Positions 1 through 8,848 of a stretch of DNA of 64,000 bases are shown piece by piece. Location of the stretch: contig CAYGXJ010000035.1 of NCBI GenBank assembly GCA_964353865.1, forward strand, positions 5,057 to 69,056. The letters run 5' to 3'. The translations under genes were made by a program, and so were the position numbers. Origin of the DNA: RBG-16-64-43 sp964353865. GTDB taxonomy: Bacteria > Chloroflexota > Anaerolineae > Anaerolineales > RBG-16-64-43. How positions within the stretch are numbered: position 1 is the stretch's first letter; each line of letters opens with the position of its first letter. The notes beneath the pieces are model-generated. The model saw only the letters and a list, made by a program, of their open reading frames with translations. It did no database searches and was not told where the DNA came from.

Positions 1-305
1 TGGGCTCGTGCAGCGTGGAGGTAACCCAATAGCCTGGACTTCCCCTGCGCTGGGACGAGGAGAATCCCATGCCAATAGCCGCCCACTTGGGATTCGTCGT
101 GGTAGAGCTCGTAGTCCAAGAGAAACCCCCTCGATGTGCCTAGCGGCCTCGAACTGCCTGCCCCAGACGCGCATCGGCCAATCATCTTCGCGAGGCCGGG
201 GCCTCACGCGCCTTGGCGGGCACGACTTCTATTCTATGGTCACTTAGATTCTCGGCAAGTGCGCGTTCCCCCTCATGGCGAAGCCGCGCTGGCGCCATCG
301 AGTTC
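1..305. other. no gene recognised at the left edge
   Basis: Short open frames exist on both strands here, but none has a recognisable domain, a ribosome binding site or a neighbour that would support it. The nitroreductase gene ends at 306. I see no RNA gene or repeat in this stretch. Confidence 0.5.
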
Positions 306-950
306 TTAGGCGGCTGATCGATTCCCGAAGCGATCGAAGGACACGACCTCGCGAACTGGTTTTCGCGTCGTCGGGCCGTACCGCCCAAGCGGCCAACCGA
401 GAGGTATCACTGCACAAGGTGTGATGTTCCAGGGGAGACCGAGGATTCTGCGGACAGCGAACAGGTTCCATAATGGGATGGTGGTGAGGGCGGCGCCAAG
501 GTCCACCGCACGTGCAGCCAGAAGCAGGTTCTGCACGGAAGGGTAGATGGAGCCAAAGTAGGTTGCGGTAGAGATGTGTACAAAAGGCACGTACCGACCC
601 TTCAGACAGGCAACAACGATGACTGGCACTTCCTCGAAGTGATCCGCCTGCCATTGAACGGCACTCAGGATCTTGCGCCGGCGCGGGTCTCGTCGTGTAA
701 CCCACCTCCCGATGCGGCCATAGGGCCCCCATGCCTGCCGGTTGAGGCGGGCGAGTCCCTTTTTGACCTTCGGGTCTTTGACTACGATGAATTCCCAGTT
801 CTGGGCGTTGGAGCCGGTCGGCGCTCTCAAGGCCAGGTCTATCAGGCGAAGGACTAACCTATCGTCCACGGGATCCGGCTTCAGACGCCGGATCGCCCGT
901 TGTGTCTCCATCGCCTCGCCGAGAGGCATTGTGAATTGCACGTGATCCAT
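306..950 (-). CDS. nitroreductase-family FMN-dependent oxidoreductase
   Basis: The product is a 214-residue protein of the nitroreductase fold, which uses FMN and NAD(P)H to reduce nitro compounds, quinones or similar acceptors in the cytoplasm. The N-terminal part shows the family pattern: an 'RAIRRLKPDPV' segment followed by 'LRAPTGSNAQNWEFIVV', which normally contacts FMN. The C-terminal part has the usual 'QNLLLAARAVDLGAALTTIP' helix and the 'IPLGWP' strand. The ATG at 950 is chosen over an upstream GTG at 956 because an AGAGG-type ribosome binding site sits just upstream of it. The substrate cannot be told from the sequence. The gene stands alone, with the lipoprotein gene about 115 bases upstream on the same strand. 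Confidence 0.85.
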   Translation of the reverse strand: MDHVQFTMPLGEAMETQRAIRRLKPDPVDDRLVLRLIDLALRAPTGSNAQNWEFIVVKDPKVKKGLARLNRQAWGPYGRIGRWVTRRDPRRRKILSAVQWQADHFEEVPVIVVACLKGRYVPFVHISTATYFGSIYPSVQNLLLAARAVDLGAALTTIPLWNLFAVRRILGLPWNITPCAVIPLGWPLGRYGPTTRKPVREVVSFDRFGNRSAA

Positions 951-1064
951 CGTCACCTCTACTTGTCGCCTCTATTCAACCATAGGTTGCGCGAGTGCCC
1001 TTGGGGAGGCGACTGCCGCGCAACCTTCCCAAGTCTTCGCGGTGCCCAATAGCGAGCTACTAGA

Positions 1065-1517
1065 CTACTTGAGAAGCTCAATGCGCTGTGGCTCGATGTA
1101 TGGCCTCCCATCGCCAGTAACCCGCACAATCCCTGTGACGCGCAGCACCCTCTCCGTGTCCTCCTTGGAGCCAGGGTTGAGCGGGATATCGCCCTCAACC
1201 GCCAGCCCGGCGCGCACATAAATGGCTCCCCCGCCATCTCGGATCACCCAATCGCTGCGCGTGACGGGCGGCCCGCTGCCCACCTCGCCCAGCAAGTCCC
1301 AGCCCCGATAGTAGCCTACAAGGGTGACTGTGCTGCCCTCGAATCCCTTGGGGTCTACCACGATGTCCCTGATGATCTGGGTGAGCGATGCCGCGCCCAT
1401 TGTCGGCGGCGGTGTCGAGCTGGCGGTGGCTGCGCCTTGACAGCCCAACAACGGAGCTATCAGCAAGCCCATGGCGACGGGGAGCAAGAGCGCCTTTGGT
1501 TTCGCTAGGCGATACAT
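1065..1517 (-). CDS. small lipoprotein of unknown function, possible OB-fold
   Basis: The product is a 150-residue predicted lipoprotein. It has a basic N-terminus, a hydrophobic stretch and a lipobox ending LLGC at about residues 23-26, so it should be acylated at that Cys and sit on the outer face of the membrane. A Ser/Thr/Pro-rich linker follows. The rest ('GSTVTLVGYYRGWDLLGE' ... 'SDWVIRDGGGAIYVRAG' ... 'VLRVTGIVRVTGDGRPYIEPQRIELL') has the alternating strand pattern of OB-fold nucleic-acid or sugar-binding lipoproteins. That fold is my inference. ATG start with a GAGGG-type ribosome binding site. No function can be assigned from its neighbours. Confidence 0.7.
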   Translation of the reverse strand: MYRLAKPKALLLPVAMGLLIAPLLGCQGAATASSTPPPTMGAASLTQIIRDIVVDPKGFEGSTVTLVGYYRGWDLLGEVGSGPPVTRSDWVIRDGGGAIYVRAGLAVEGDIPLNPGSKEDTERVLRVTGIVRVTGDGRPYIEPQRIELLK

Positions 1518-1666
1518 ATCAGCCCTCGCACATCAATCTAAGCCGTGATCTGCAACGGGCGGCGCAGCGGCGAGGCGGGCGAGTTCGCGTTCTCCTCGCG
1601 GCGAACCGGCGCAGAATGCGAGGACCGGTTCAGCCCCGTTGGGCGCCAGTTTTGCATTCAAAGCGG

Positions 1667-2074
1667 CTAGTCATCGCGCACAGACCGGGGCGTGATGCGT
1701 ATGGCAACCGAATACTCCTGGGCCATGCTCTCTGGCGTCATCTCGAGGTCGATAATGCCCTGCCGATACTTGTCCAAGTACGCGGGCACTAGATCGGCCA
1801 GCGGAGCGCCCTCCTCCACTGCCGCCTCGCCTCTGAACACCACGACATGCTCGCCCGATTCGTCCGTGTTGAAGTTGAGGGCGACATGTGGGTTTCGGCG
1901 GATATTGCGCACCTTGCGCGCATCCGGTTTGCTGTAGACGAGGAAGGTGCCCTGTTGCCAAAGGAACCATATGGGCGTCGGTTGCGGAACGCCGTCCGCG
2001 CGTACCGTCGTCAGCCAGGCCACTTTCTCTTCCAGTAGTCTCTGCTTCAGGTGGGAACTAATCTCAATTGACAT
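1667..2074 (-). CDS. PPOX-class (pyridoxamine 5'-phosphate oxidase-like) protein
   Basis: The product is a 135-residue split-barrel flavin-binding protein of the pyridoxamine-phosphate-oxidase-like superfamily. The N-terminal 'VAWLTTVRADGVPQPTPIWFLWQQGTFLVYS' and the following 'KVRNIRRNPHVALNF' are typical of the F420- or FMN-dependent PPOX subfamily seen in actinobacteria and Chloroflexota. It is close to full family length. Members reduce or oxidise small molecules with F420 or FMN, and the cofactor cannot be decided here. ATG start with a GGAGGG ribosome binding site. It lies between the lipoprotein gene and the broken ABC permease, all on the minus strand, with no sign of functional linkage. 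Confidence 0.8.
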   Translation of the reverse strand: MSIEISSHLKQRLLEEKVAWLTTVRADGVPQPTPIWFLWQQGTFLVYSKPDARKVRNIRRNPHVALNFNTDESGEHVVVFRGEAAVEEGAPLADLVPAYLDKYRQGIIDLEMTPESMAQEYSVAIRITPRSVRDD

Positions 2075-2149
2075 CGGAGCACCCTCCTTCGGGAAAGAGG
2101 ACGGGGCGCGAAGGACCGAGCTCCGCCCAAACCCGGCAGCGAATGGACC

Positions 2150-2892
2150 CTATTCCCAGCGAAAGACCCTCACCGCCGCGATGCTGCAGACCACTAGGAT
2201 AGCGCTCAAGACAATCAGCTCTGTCTGGTGCTCCGACCAGGCATCTCCCACCCAGAGACCCCGCAGCAAGGTTACCACGTGCGTCAGTGGGATGAACCGG
2301 ATGGGTTCGCGCATCCGAGGCGACATCACTTCCAAGGGTATGGTGGCGCCGGAAAGGTACATCATGGGCTGCAGAAGCACATTGCCCACTATGCTCGCCA
2401 GACGCACACTGGGCAGGATGCCCGCCAGGACCATGCCAAATGCGAAGAAGCTCAGGCAGCTCAAGGAAAAGGCGCCCAGGACCCTCAACGCATTCCCTTC
2501 GAACCGCAGGCCGTAGAACAGTTTGCCCGCGACAATCAGGAGTGCCATACCCAGCAGCGTCATCAGGAGGGCATCACCAACTGTGCGCCCAACACTGCCG
2601 CTGGGCTGACCGGAGTGGCCCGAAAACGACGCAGAATGCCGCGCTCGCGATAATTGGCCAGCGTGATAGGAAGCGAAATGAAGGCGCTGATCGCGATGAT
2701 CATGGCGGCATAGGCCGAGACCGAGGCATCCACCGATCCATAGCCGCCGTACATGCGCGCCGGTTCATTCCCGAAGATGCTGCCTAGAAGGATCAGGATC
2801 ATCAGCGGCAACGCAAGTGTAAACAAAGCCATAATCGGAAATCGAAAATAGAGCTTGCATTCCACCACCGTGAGTTTCCTGAAACTTCGCAT
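2150..2892 (-). pseudogene. ABC-2 type drug-efflux permease, frameshifted
   Basis: Two consecutive minus-strand frames together make one ABC-2 (DrrB-like) permease. The part from 2892 to 2563 carries the N-terminus, a first membrane span and the conserved 'RERGILRRFRATPVSP' cytoplasmic segment. The part from 2563 to 2150 carries four or five more membrane spans, with 'LQPMMYLSGATIPLEVMSPRMREPIRFIPLTHVV', the usual C-terminal signature of the family. The first frame stops at a TGATG where the second starts. Adding one base just before that point would read through as 'QLVM-x-LLMTLLG', which is what the family shows here. So this is one gene with a one-base frameshift, either a real lesion or a sequence error. 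The partner ATPase next door is also broken, which favours a real lesion. Confidence 0.8.
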
Positions 2893-2908
2893 CGCTGACC
2901 TTTACCTG

Positions 2909-3556
2909 TCAGTCACGAATCGCGCGGCCGGTCAATTGCAGGAATACGTCTTCGAGCGAAGCCTGTTCCATCCGAATATCGGTGAACGCGATCCGCTGTG
3001 CGGACAATGCATTCGCCACAGCGGCAATGAGCGGCGGCTGGCCGGGCTGCGGCGCACGACCATAGACGATGACGCGCTGGCCATCCTGCTCCACACGGGA
3101 CACGGCGCTGATGGATTTCGGCACCTGCGGGGCGAAGGCGCCTTCGCAGTTGACGAGCACACGGCTCTCCGCTCGCAGGCTGCGAACGAGGGCAGACGGC
3201 GTATCGAGCGCCGCCTCTCGCCCGTGATCCACAATCATCACGCGGTCGCACAGCTTCTCAGCTTCCTCCATTAGACGCGTGGTCAAGAAGACGGTGCGCC
3301 CCTCGACGCGGATCTCCCGAACTGAATCCCAGATCGTTGAGGTCCACTTTGGTAAATAGATGCCACGACCCCAACTGCCATCGGGCGAATGCAACGCCGA
3401 CAACTGCGCGCCCCAGCCTTCCTTCAACGTGCGACGCCGCTCCGCTTGCCAGCGTTTCGCAGGCGCGCCTTGCAGGTCGCGCATCGTTTGCCACCGGACG
3501 GCAGGGTCGCTCTCCATAAGCCAAGAAGTCAGTCCGTTAGTTGAGCCCATAGGCAT
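2909..3556 (-). pseudogene. chimeric remnant: foreign N-terminus fused to C-terminal part of a DrrA-like ABC ATPase
   Basis: The frame encodes 215 residues made of two unrelated pieces. Residues from about 80 on ('VREIRVEGRTVFLTTRLMEEAEKLCDRVMIVDHG' to the end) are the back third of a drug-efflux ABC ATPase: D-loop region, switch region and C-terminal regulatory domain. Residues 1 to about 75 ('WLMESDPAVRWQTMRDLQG', 'LHSPDGSWGRGIYLPKWTSTIWD') look like the start of a prenyltransferase/squalene-cyclase-like repeat protein and have nothing to do with ABC ATPases. Walker A, the signature motif and Walker B are all missing, and the H-loop His is Arg ('TTRLMEE'). It cannot hydrolyse ATP. A deletion joining two genes near 3315-3345 explains it best. 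It lies just upstream of the frameshifted permease. Confidence 0.8.
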
Positions 3557-3756
3557 GTTTCAGACTCTCTGGGCAAGTGCTGTTTGTTGTGGCCAGTGCA
3601 GACTGCGGCGCTGTGGCAGGGCATACGGCAAGATCGCAGAAATACGAGCTGGGATTGCGGCACCACCTGCCGCCCGACTGGACATTATACGGCGCACTGG
3701 ACGCCACACTGCCTGCCATCCGCCCTCCGAGTTAGAATCCTCGCAGCGAGGCCCCC

Positions 3757-5022
3757 ATGCGAGCAGATCTGCTTGTCCACTCCGCCGATGAAACCCTCTG
3801 CCTGACCGAGGCGCCGCAGCGCGGCGCGGCGCTGGGCACCCTGAATCTCGTGCCCCAGGGCGCAGTTGCCGTGTGCGATGGCCAGATCGTGGACGTCGGC
3901 CCGAGCGCGGCCCTCCGCCGCAAACACCGCACCGAGCGGCAGATCGACGCCAGCGGCTGCGTGCTGATGCCGGGCTTCGTGGACCCGCACACGCATGCCA
4001 TGTGGATCGGCGACCGCGCTCTCGAATTCGAACAGCGCATCGCCGGCCGCACCTACTCGGAGATCCTCGCCGCCGGTGGCGGAATCCTCTCCACCGTGGA
4101 TCAGACTCGCGCGGCGAGCATCGAGGAGCTCGTCGACGCCACGCGGCCGCGGCTGCGGCGAATGCTCGCCCACGGCACGACCACTTGCGAGATCAAGACC
4201 GGCTACGGCCTCGACCTCGACTCGGAACTGCGCATGCTCAAGGCCATCGCCCGGCTGCGGCGAAGCATGCCGATGACCCTCCAGGCCACCTTCCTGCCCG
4301 CCCACGCCGTTCCCCGCGAGCACGCCTCGCGCCCCGATGCCTACGTTGATGAGATTGTCGAACGCATGCTCCCCCGCGCGATCGCTTGCTGGCGCGAGCT
4401 GTGCGGCGAGGGCGCGCCGCTCTTCGTGGACGTGTTCTGCGAGAAGGGCGCCTTCACGCTCGCCCAGACGCGCCGCGTCCTCGAGCGCGCGCGCGCGCTC
4501 GGCTACCGGCTGAAGGTCCATGCTGATGAATTCGAGAACCTGGGCGGCACCAAGTTGGCTATCGAGCTGGGAGCCGCCTCGGCTGATCATCTGGTGGCCA
4601 CCTCCAAGGTTGAGATCGCCGCGCTCGGCACGAGCTCAACGGTGGCCGTGGCGCTGCCCGGGACTCCCTTCGGGCTGGCTCAATCCACGTACACGCCGGC
4701 CCGCGCGATGATCGCGGCCGGCGCCACGCTCGCGCTGGCTTCCGACTTCAACCCCGGCACGTCCCCGTGCGAGAGCATGCAGATGGCCATCGCTCTCGCC
4801 TGCCGCTACATGCGCCTCACTCCGGCTGAGGCCATCGCGGCCGCGACGATCAACGCGGCGGCAGCCCTGGGCCTTGCCGATCGCGTGGGCAGCCTGACCG
4901 TCGGCAAACAGGCGGATCTAGTCGCCCTCGAGATTCCCAGCTATCGCCACCTGGGCTACCGCTACGGGACCAATCTGGTGAAGTGGGTGATGCGCGGAGG
5001 GAAGCGCGTCGGGCGAGGCTAG
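3757..5022 (+). CDS. hutI: imidazolonepropionase
   Basis: The product is a 421-residue metal-dependent amidohydrolase that opens the ring of 4-imidazolone-5-propanoate in histidine degradation, giving N-formimino-glutamate. Metal-binding His residues sit in 'GFVDPHTHAMW' (H78, H80). Family hallmarks follow in order: 'EIKTGYGLD', 'LKVHADEFENLGGTKLAIELGAASADHL', and 'ASDFNPGTSPCESMQ' with the catalytic Asp. The C-terminal 'VGSLTVGKQADLVAL' is the closing strand common to amidohydrolases. Length matches the family. No other hut gene is present, so the rest of the pathway must lie elsewhere. It is convergent with the DUF4129 gene and the two stop codons overlap (5019-5022). Confidence 0.95.
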   Translation: MRADLLVHSADETLCLTEAPQRGAALGTLNLVPQGAVAVCDGQIVDVGPSAALRRKHRTERQIDASGCVLMPGFVDPHTHAMWIGDRALEFEQRIAGRTYSEILAAGGGILSTVDQTRAASIEELVDATRPRLRRMLAHGTTTCEIKTGYGLDLDSELRMLKAIARLRRSMPMTLQATFLPAHAVPREHASRPDAYVDEIVERMLPRAIACWRELCGEGAPLFVDVFCEKGAFTLAQTRRVLERARALGYRLKVHADEFENLGGTKLAIELGAASADHLVATSKVEIAALGTSSTVAVALPGTPFGLAQSTYTPARAMIAAGATLALASDFNPGTSPCESMQMAIALACRYMRLTPAEAIAAATINAAAALGLADRVGSLTVGKQADLVALEIPSYRHLGYRYGTNLVKWVMRGGKRVGRG

Positions 5023-6464
5023 CTGCGATCCTCGGGCAGCTTGGGCGGCGAATCGGATTGCAGCAAACTGGCCACGGCGGCCTCGGCCTGCTCAGCCAAC
5101 TGCAAAGCGGGTTCCTCTGCCGCGTAGCGCGCCGGATCATAGGCCTCGGTCAGCGCGCGGCTTGCTTCCGAGTTCGAGGACAGTTCCTCAAGGGTACGGG
5201 CGAATGCCCTGGGAGTCTCCGCAGGCGCGCGCACTCGGCCCCGCCCGTAGGCCCACTGCAGGGCGGCCTGATAAGCGCGGCGAATGCGCACGCGGGTCGC
5301 ATCGGCCTCGCCGCGCAGCGCCAAGTAGGGGGATGGTCTCTTTGCTCCCCTCCCACTCCGGCCGCCAAACAGATTCTGCAATTGTCGCCACAACAGGTCG
5401 CCCGAGAGGATGCTCTCCCGCACCTCTTCGGCCATCTCGGTGCGAGCCAGTGCCTCCGATCGCAAACGCAGCCAGAAGACCATCAGGATCAGGCCAGCGA
5501 CGATAGCGACCGCCACCATCCAGCCGGCGGCCTCAAAGATTGCTGACGGCGCGGCGGTCGTCGCGGGTGCCGCGGCTTGCGCGGTGGCAAGCGCCGGCGT
5601 GGTCGGAACCGGAGTGGGCAACAGCATCTCGGGCGAGATGCTTTGGAATAGACTGCGCAATGGATACAGCAGGATGAAGATCAGGACCCCGAATGTCACC
5701 AGGATCCACGAGAGGCCGATGGCCACCGCCGCCAGCCCCAGCAGCACAATGCCTCCCGCTTGAGCGAAGGCGCGCGTGTTGGCCAGGCCGGTGATAAGCA
5801 ACCCGGCGAGCAACAACCCCGCGGTCAGCCCGGCAACGGTTTGCAGCCAGTAGCGGTCGAGCACCGGCGCAACGGTCGCGCCCTCCCGCTGCACGCGCAA
5901 CCGCTCGAGGTTGGAGGCAGCCATCGCCACCACCCCGGCCACGAAGACGAGAATGATCGGCCCGAGTGCCTCGCCAACCGTAAGCACAGGCGCCGAGTTG
6001 TAGAAGAGGTACAGCATCAAGATCGACATGACGTTGCGCCCAACGGCCTGGCGCACGTCACGCGGGCTGATCGTCCCGTGCCCGACCCACTCGCCCCACA
6101 ACCACAGCGCGAGGCAGGCCAGCGGAATCGGGATGAAGCTGACACCCCAGAGCAGCAGCGTGGCAGCCTCAGGCGCTGGGCCGGCCGCCAACCATCCCAA
6201 CCACAGTGCCGCAGCGGCCAGCCACAGCCCGATGAACCCAAGCACGAGGCTGAAGGCGATGCGCAACCCGGCTGCTTTGATGCGCGGACGAACGAGAATC
6301 ACACCCATGCTCGAGACGGCCGGCAACACCACCAATGCCCACATCACCCAACCGGCATCCGTGGGTGCGTGTCGCAGGAGACGCGCGCCCCATACAGCCC
6401 ACAGGAAGGCGCTGCCCGCCGGCATGCAAGCCATGACCAGCGTGAGCAGCACCGAGTTAGACAC
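5019..6464 (-). CDS. DUF4129-domain multi-pass membrane protein
   Basis: The product is about 481 residues. The first 300 or so residues contain about nine hydrophobic spans, followed by an Ala/Pro/Thr linker, one more span near residue 330, and a cytosolic or extracytoplasmic C-terminal helical domain of DUF4129 type ('YLALRGEADATRVRIRRAYQAALQWAYGRG' and 'AETPRAFARTL'). DUF4129 is commonly found with MoxR ATPases and DUF58 proteins, often next to transglutaminase domains; its role is not established. I chose the GTG at 6464 because GGAAGG precedes it, it overlaps the DUF58 stop codon, and the longer upstream frame only adds basic DUF58 shadow sequence. It is the last gene of the moxR operon. 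Confidence 0.75.
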   Translation of the reverse strand: MSNSVLLTLVMACMPAGSAFLWAVWGARLLRHAPTDAGWVMWALVVLPAVSSMGVILVRPRIKAAGLRIAFSLVLGFIGLWLAAAALWLGWLAAGPAPEAATLLLWGVSFIPIPLACLALWLWGEWVGHGTISPRDVRQAVGRNVMSILMLYLFYNSAPVLTVGEALGPIILVFVAGVVAMAASNLERLRVQREGATVAPVLDRYWLQTVAGLTAGLLLAGLLITGLANTRAFAQAGGIVLLGLAAVAIGLSWILVTFGVLIFILLYPLRSLFQSISPEMLLPTPVPTTPALATAQAAAPATTAAPSAIFEAAGWMVAVAIVAGLILMVFWLRLRSEALARTEMAEEVRESILSGDLLWRQLQNLFGGRSGRGAKRPSPYLALRGEADATRVRIRRAYQAALQWAYGRGRVRAPAETPRAFARTLEELSSNSEASRALTEAYDPARYAAEEPALQLAEQAEAAVASLLQSDSPPKLPEDRS

Positions 6465-7674
6465 CGCTCGCCTTCCCAAGCGGCTGCCAGGCCGGATCCA
6501 CGAAGTAGGTCGGCGTGCCGGCGGCAGCTTCCAGCGCGGCGCGATCCTCCGTGAGTCCCACAATTGCCACCGGATGCCCAGCGGACTTGAGGCTGAGGAC
6601 CTGGGCCGCGATGCGCGAATTGAAGAGTGTGGTGAGTATCACCACTGTGGCGCCGTACGGAAGGCGCCGCCGTTCGAGGGCCAGCATCTGGTCGAAGGGT
6701 GTGGCAATGTACGGCGTGAGCAGCGCCATTGCCTCCAGGATGCGCGCGAGCTGCGCCGGATGGCGTGTGCTGGGCAGGCGCACCTGGGCGTGCGAATCGC
6801 GCATGACGGCATTGGTAAGCACGCCCACCGGGCTGCCGGCCTCCAGCGCCGCGCGCGCAAGGGAGGCGGCCACCACCAGCAGCGCCTCGAACTTGTCACG
6901 CAGCGTGCCGGCGTAGGCGGGGTCGATCGTCTGGCCGTTGACCATCAACACTAGGTGCGGATCGGCACTCGCCTCGAAGGTGCGCGTTTGCAGACGGGCC
7001 TGGCGCGCAGTGGCTTTCCAGTGGATGTGCCGCAAACTGTCGCCGGCTCGATATTCGCGAGCGCCGGCGAGCAGCAATGGATCCTCGAGCAGCCAGCGCC
7101 GGGCGCGCTTCTCGCCGAACGGCCGAGCCGCGAGCAGCGGGATCTCACTCATCGGCACCACGCGTGGATAGACGAGCACCGTTTGCACGCGCTGATCCTC
7201 AATCGACCGCGAACGAAACCCGAACAGATCGCCGGAAAAGAGCGAAACCGGGCCCACATCGAACGCGCCGCGGGCGCGCGCCTCAATGCGGTAGCGCCGG
7301 CGCACGCGTTCGTATCCGCGCAAGGTGAACGAATGGTCGAGCACCTGGCGCGTGGCGCGATTGCCCGGCACGAGATCCCGCCCGGAGAGCGCGAGTTCAA
7401 CCGGCAGTTCATCTTCGGCGCGCAGCCAGGCCAGGGGCAGCGGCTTGGCATTGACCACTTCGATCCACAAGTCGGTCTGCTCGCCGAAGCCCAGGCGGTT
7501 GGAGGCCAGGCGACGGGTGTAGCTCACCGCACGCAGGCAGTACTTTCCCCACAGCCAGGAGGTGAGCACGACCAGCGCCAGCAAGATGCCGAGGAAGACG
7601 AGCAGATTGTTGCGCAGCGCCAATCCGACGACGACGACCAGAGCGGCGAGGAACCCGCGCGCCGGGTCGGTCAA
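6457..7674 (-). CDS. DUF58 family protein with N-terminal membrane anchor
   Basis: The product is a 405-residue protein with two closely spaced hydrophobic spans near its N-terminus (about residues 8-42), then an extended beta-rich region, then the DUF58 core with its signature 'YRAGDSLRHIHWKATARQARLQTRTFE'. The C-terminal half has a vWA-like layout ('PHLVLMVNGQT' ... 'GATVVILTTL'). DUF58 proteins are usually co-expressed with MoxR AAA ATPases, which are thought to act as chaperones on them. The likely start is a TTG at 7674 that overlaps the moxR stop codon by four bases and follows an AAGG ribosome binding site. Translational coupling to moxR is likely. Confidence 0.85.
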   Translation of the reverse strand: MTDPARGFLAALVVVVGLALRNNLLVFLGILLALVVLTSWLWGKYCLRAVSYTRRLASNRLGFGEQTDLWIEVVNAKPLPLAWLRAEDELPVELALSGRDLVPGNRATRQVLDHSFTLRGYERVRRRYRIEARARGAFDVGPVSLFSGDLFGFRSRSIEDQRVQTVLVYPRVVPMSEIPLLAARPFGEKRARRWLLEDPLLLAGAREYRAGDSLRHIHWKATARQARLQTRTFEASADPHLVLMVNGQTIDPAYAGTLRDKFEALLVVAASLARAALEAGSPVGVLTNAVMRDSHAQVRLPSTRHPAQLARILEAMALLTPYIATPFDQMLALERRRLPYGATVVILTTLFNSRIAAQVLSLKSAGHPVAIVGLTEDRAALEAAAGTPTYFVDPAWQPLGKASGV

Positions 7675-8648
7675 TGGGCCTTCTCCGACCAGGATTCTTC
7701 CACCGGCACCGGGATAGTCTCAACGATCGAGCGCAGCACCTCTTCGAGCGTGCGCTCACGCAAGCGGGCCTGGCTGGAGAGGATCAGGCGGTGCGCAAGA
7801 ACCGGGGCGAGCAATTCCTGGATATCGTCGGGCAGAACGTACGCCCGCCCGCGCAATGCGGCCAGGCACTGCGCCGTGCGATACAGCGCCAACGATCCGC
7901 GCGGGCTGACGCCCAGCGACAGCGCCTCGCTGCGGCGCGTGGCCTCCGCGATGTCGAGCAGGTAGTTCTCGAGCGAGACGCTTAGGTGGACGGCACGTGT
8001 GGTCTGGCTCAGCGGAGCCAGGTCCGCCCCATCGACGACGGCCGCCAGGACGAGGAGCGGGTCGCTCTTCACGAAGCGGTGCAGAATGGCGCGTTCTTCC
8101 TCGCGCGAGGGATAGCCGACCGCCAAGCGCAACAAGAATCGATCAACCTGGGCCTCGGGCAGCGGAAAGGTACCTTCGAGCTCGATCGGGTTTTGCGTGG
8201 CAAGGACCAGGAAGGGTGCAGGCAGTTGGTGGGTCACGCCGTCCACGGTCACTTGGCGTTCCTCCATCGCTTCCAGGAGGGCCGACTGCGTGCGCGGCCC
8301 CGCGCGATTGATCTCATCCGCGAGGACAATCTGCGCCAGCACCGGCCCCGGGCGGAATTCGAACTCGGCCGTTTTCTGGTTGAAGACATTGGTGCCCGTG
8401 ATATCTGCCGGCAAGAGATCCGGGGTGAATTGGATCCTTTGGAACGAGCAGCGCAGTGAGCGCGCGAGCGACTTGGCCAGCATCGTCTTGCCGATGCCCG
8501 GCACATCCTCGATAAGCACGTGGCCGGGCACAAGCAGCGCCGCCACCAGGAGTTCGGTGACCTTTTCCTTGCCGACGATCACGCGAGCGACATTTTCCTG
8601 GATGGCACGACCGACGGTGCGGACGCGATCGACATCAAGCTGAGGCAT
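7671..8648 (-). CDS. MoxR-family AAA+ ATPase
   Basis: The product is a 325-residue AAA+ ATPase. Walker A is 'EDVPGIGKTMLAK' near residue 65, Walker B is 'IVLADEINRAGPRTQSALLEAMEE', and the sensor 1 region reads 'LVLATQNPIELEGTFPLPEAQVDRF', all standard for MoxR/RavA-type proteins. These proteins are regarded as metal-insertion or complex-assembly chaperones, here probably acting on the DUF58 and DUF4129 partners encoded downstream. The ATG at 8648 has a GGAG ribosome binding site and fits the family N-terminus. A longer frame to 8768 exists but adds about 40 residues of unlike, Arg/Cys-rich sequence. It is the first gene of a three-gene operon divergent from nurA. Confidence 0.92.
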   Translation of the reverse strand: MPQLDVDRVRTVGRAIQENVARVIVGKEKVTELLVAALLVPGHVLIEDVPGIGKTMLAKSLARSLRCSFQRIQFTPDLLPADITGTNVFNQKTAEFEFRPGPVLAQIVLADEINRAGPRTQSALLEAMEERQVTVDGVTHQLPAPFLVLATQNPIELEGTFPLPEAQVDRFLLRLAVGYPSREEERAILHRFVKSDPLLVLAAVVDGADLAPLSQTTRAVHLSVSLENYLLDIAEATRRSEALSLGVSPRGSLALYRTAQCLAALRGRAYVLPDDIQELLAPVLAHRLILSSQARLRERTLEEVLRSIVETIPVPVEESWSEKAH

Positions 8649-8762
8649 GGTAACTCCGGGGAGGAACTCCGCCGCAACCGAAGTACGGCCCTGCGGCACG
8701 TTGGCCACGGCAACCGCGCGGCACGATGAGCGATTGTAACATCGTCGATTCGCGCAGGGGGA

Positions 8763-8790
8763 TTGCACATGGGGCGCACATCGCTATAAT
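8763..8790 (+). promoter_or_regulatory. sigma-70-type promoter upstream of nurA
   Basis: TTGCAC at 8763-8768 and a perfect TATAAT at 8785-8790 are separated by 16 bases. Transcription would begin about 50 bases before the chosen nurA ATG at 8849. It lies in the divergent region between moxR and nurA and points towards nurA and the block behind it. Confidence 0.6.
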
Positions 8791-8848
8791 CCTCTCGCAG
8801 CGCAGCGTCGAACTCCCATCAAACGGCAATACCGAGGTTTCCCGCCCG

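Noticed and set aside
5019..5022. Overlapping stop codons of hutI and the DUF4129 gene as a regulatory site
   Set aside because: It is a simple CTAG shared by two convergent genes and needs no special explanation.
8700..8760. Promoter for moxR from TACAAT at 8733-8738 (minus strand)
   Set aside because: No acceptable -35 box is found at 16-18 bases, so I could not support it.
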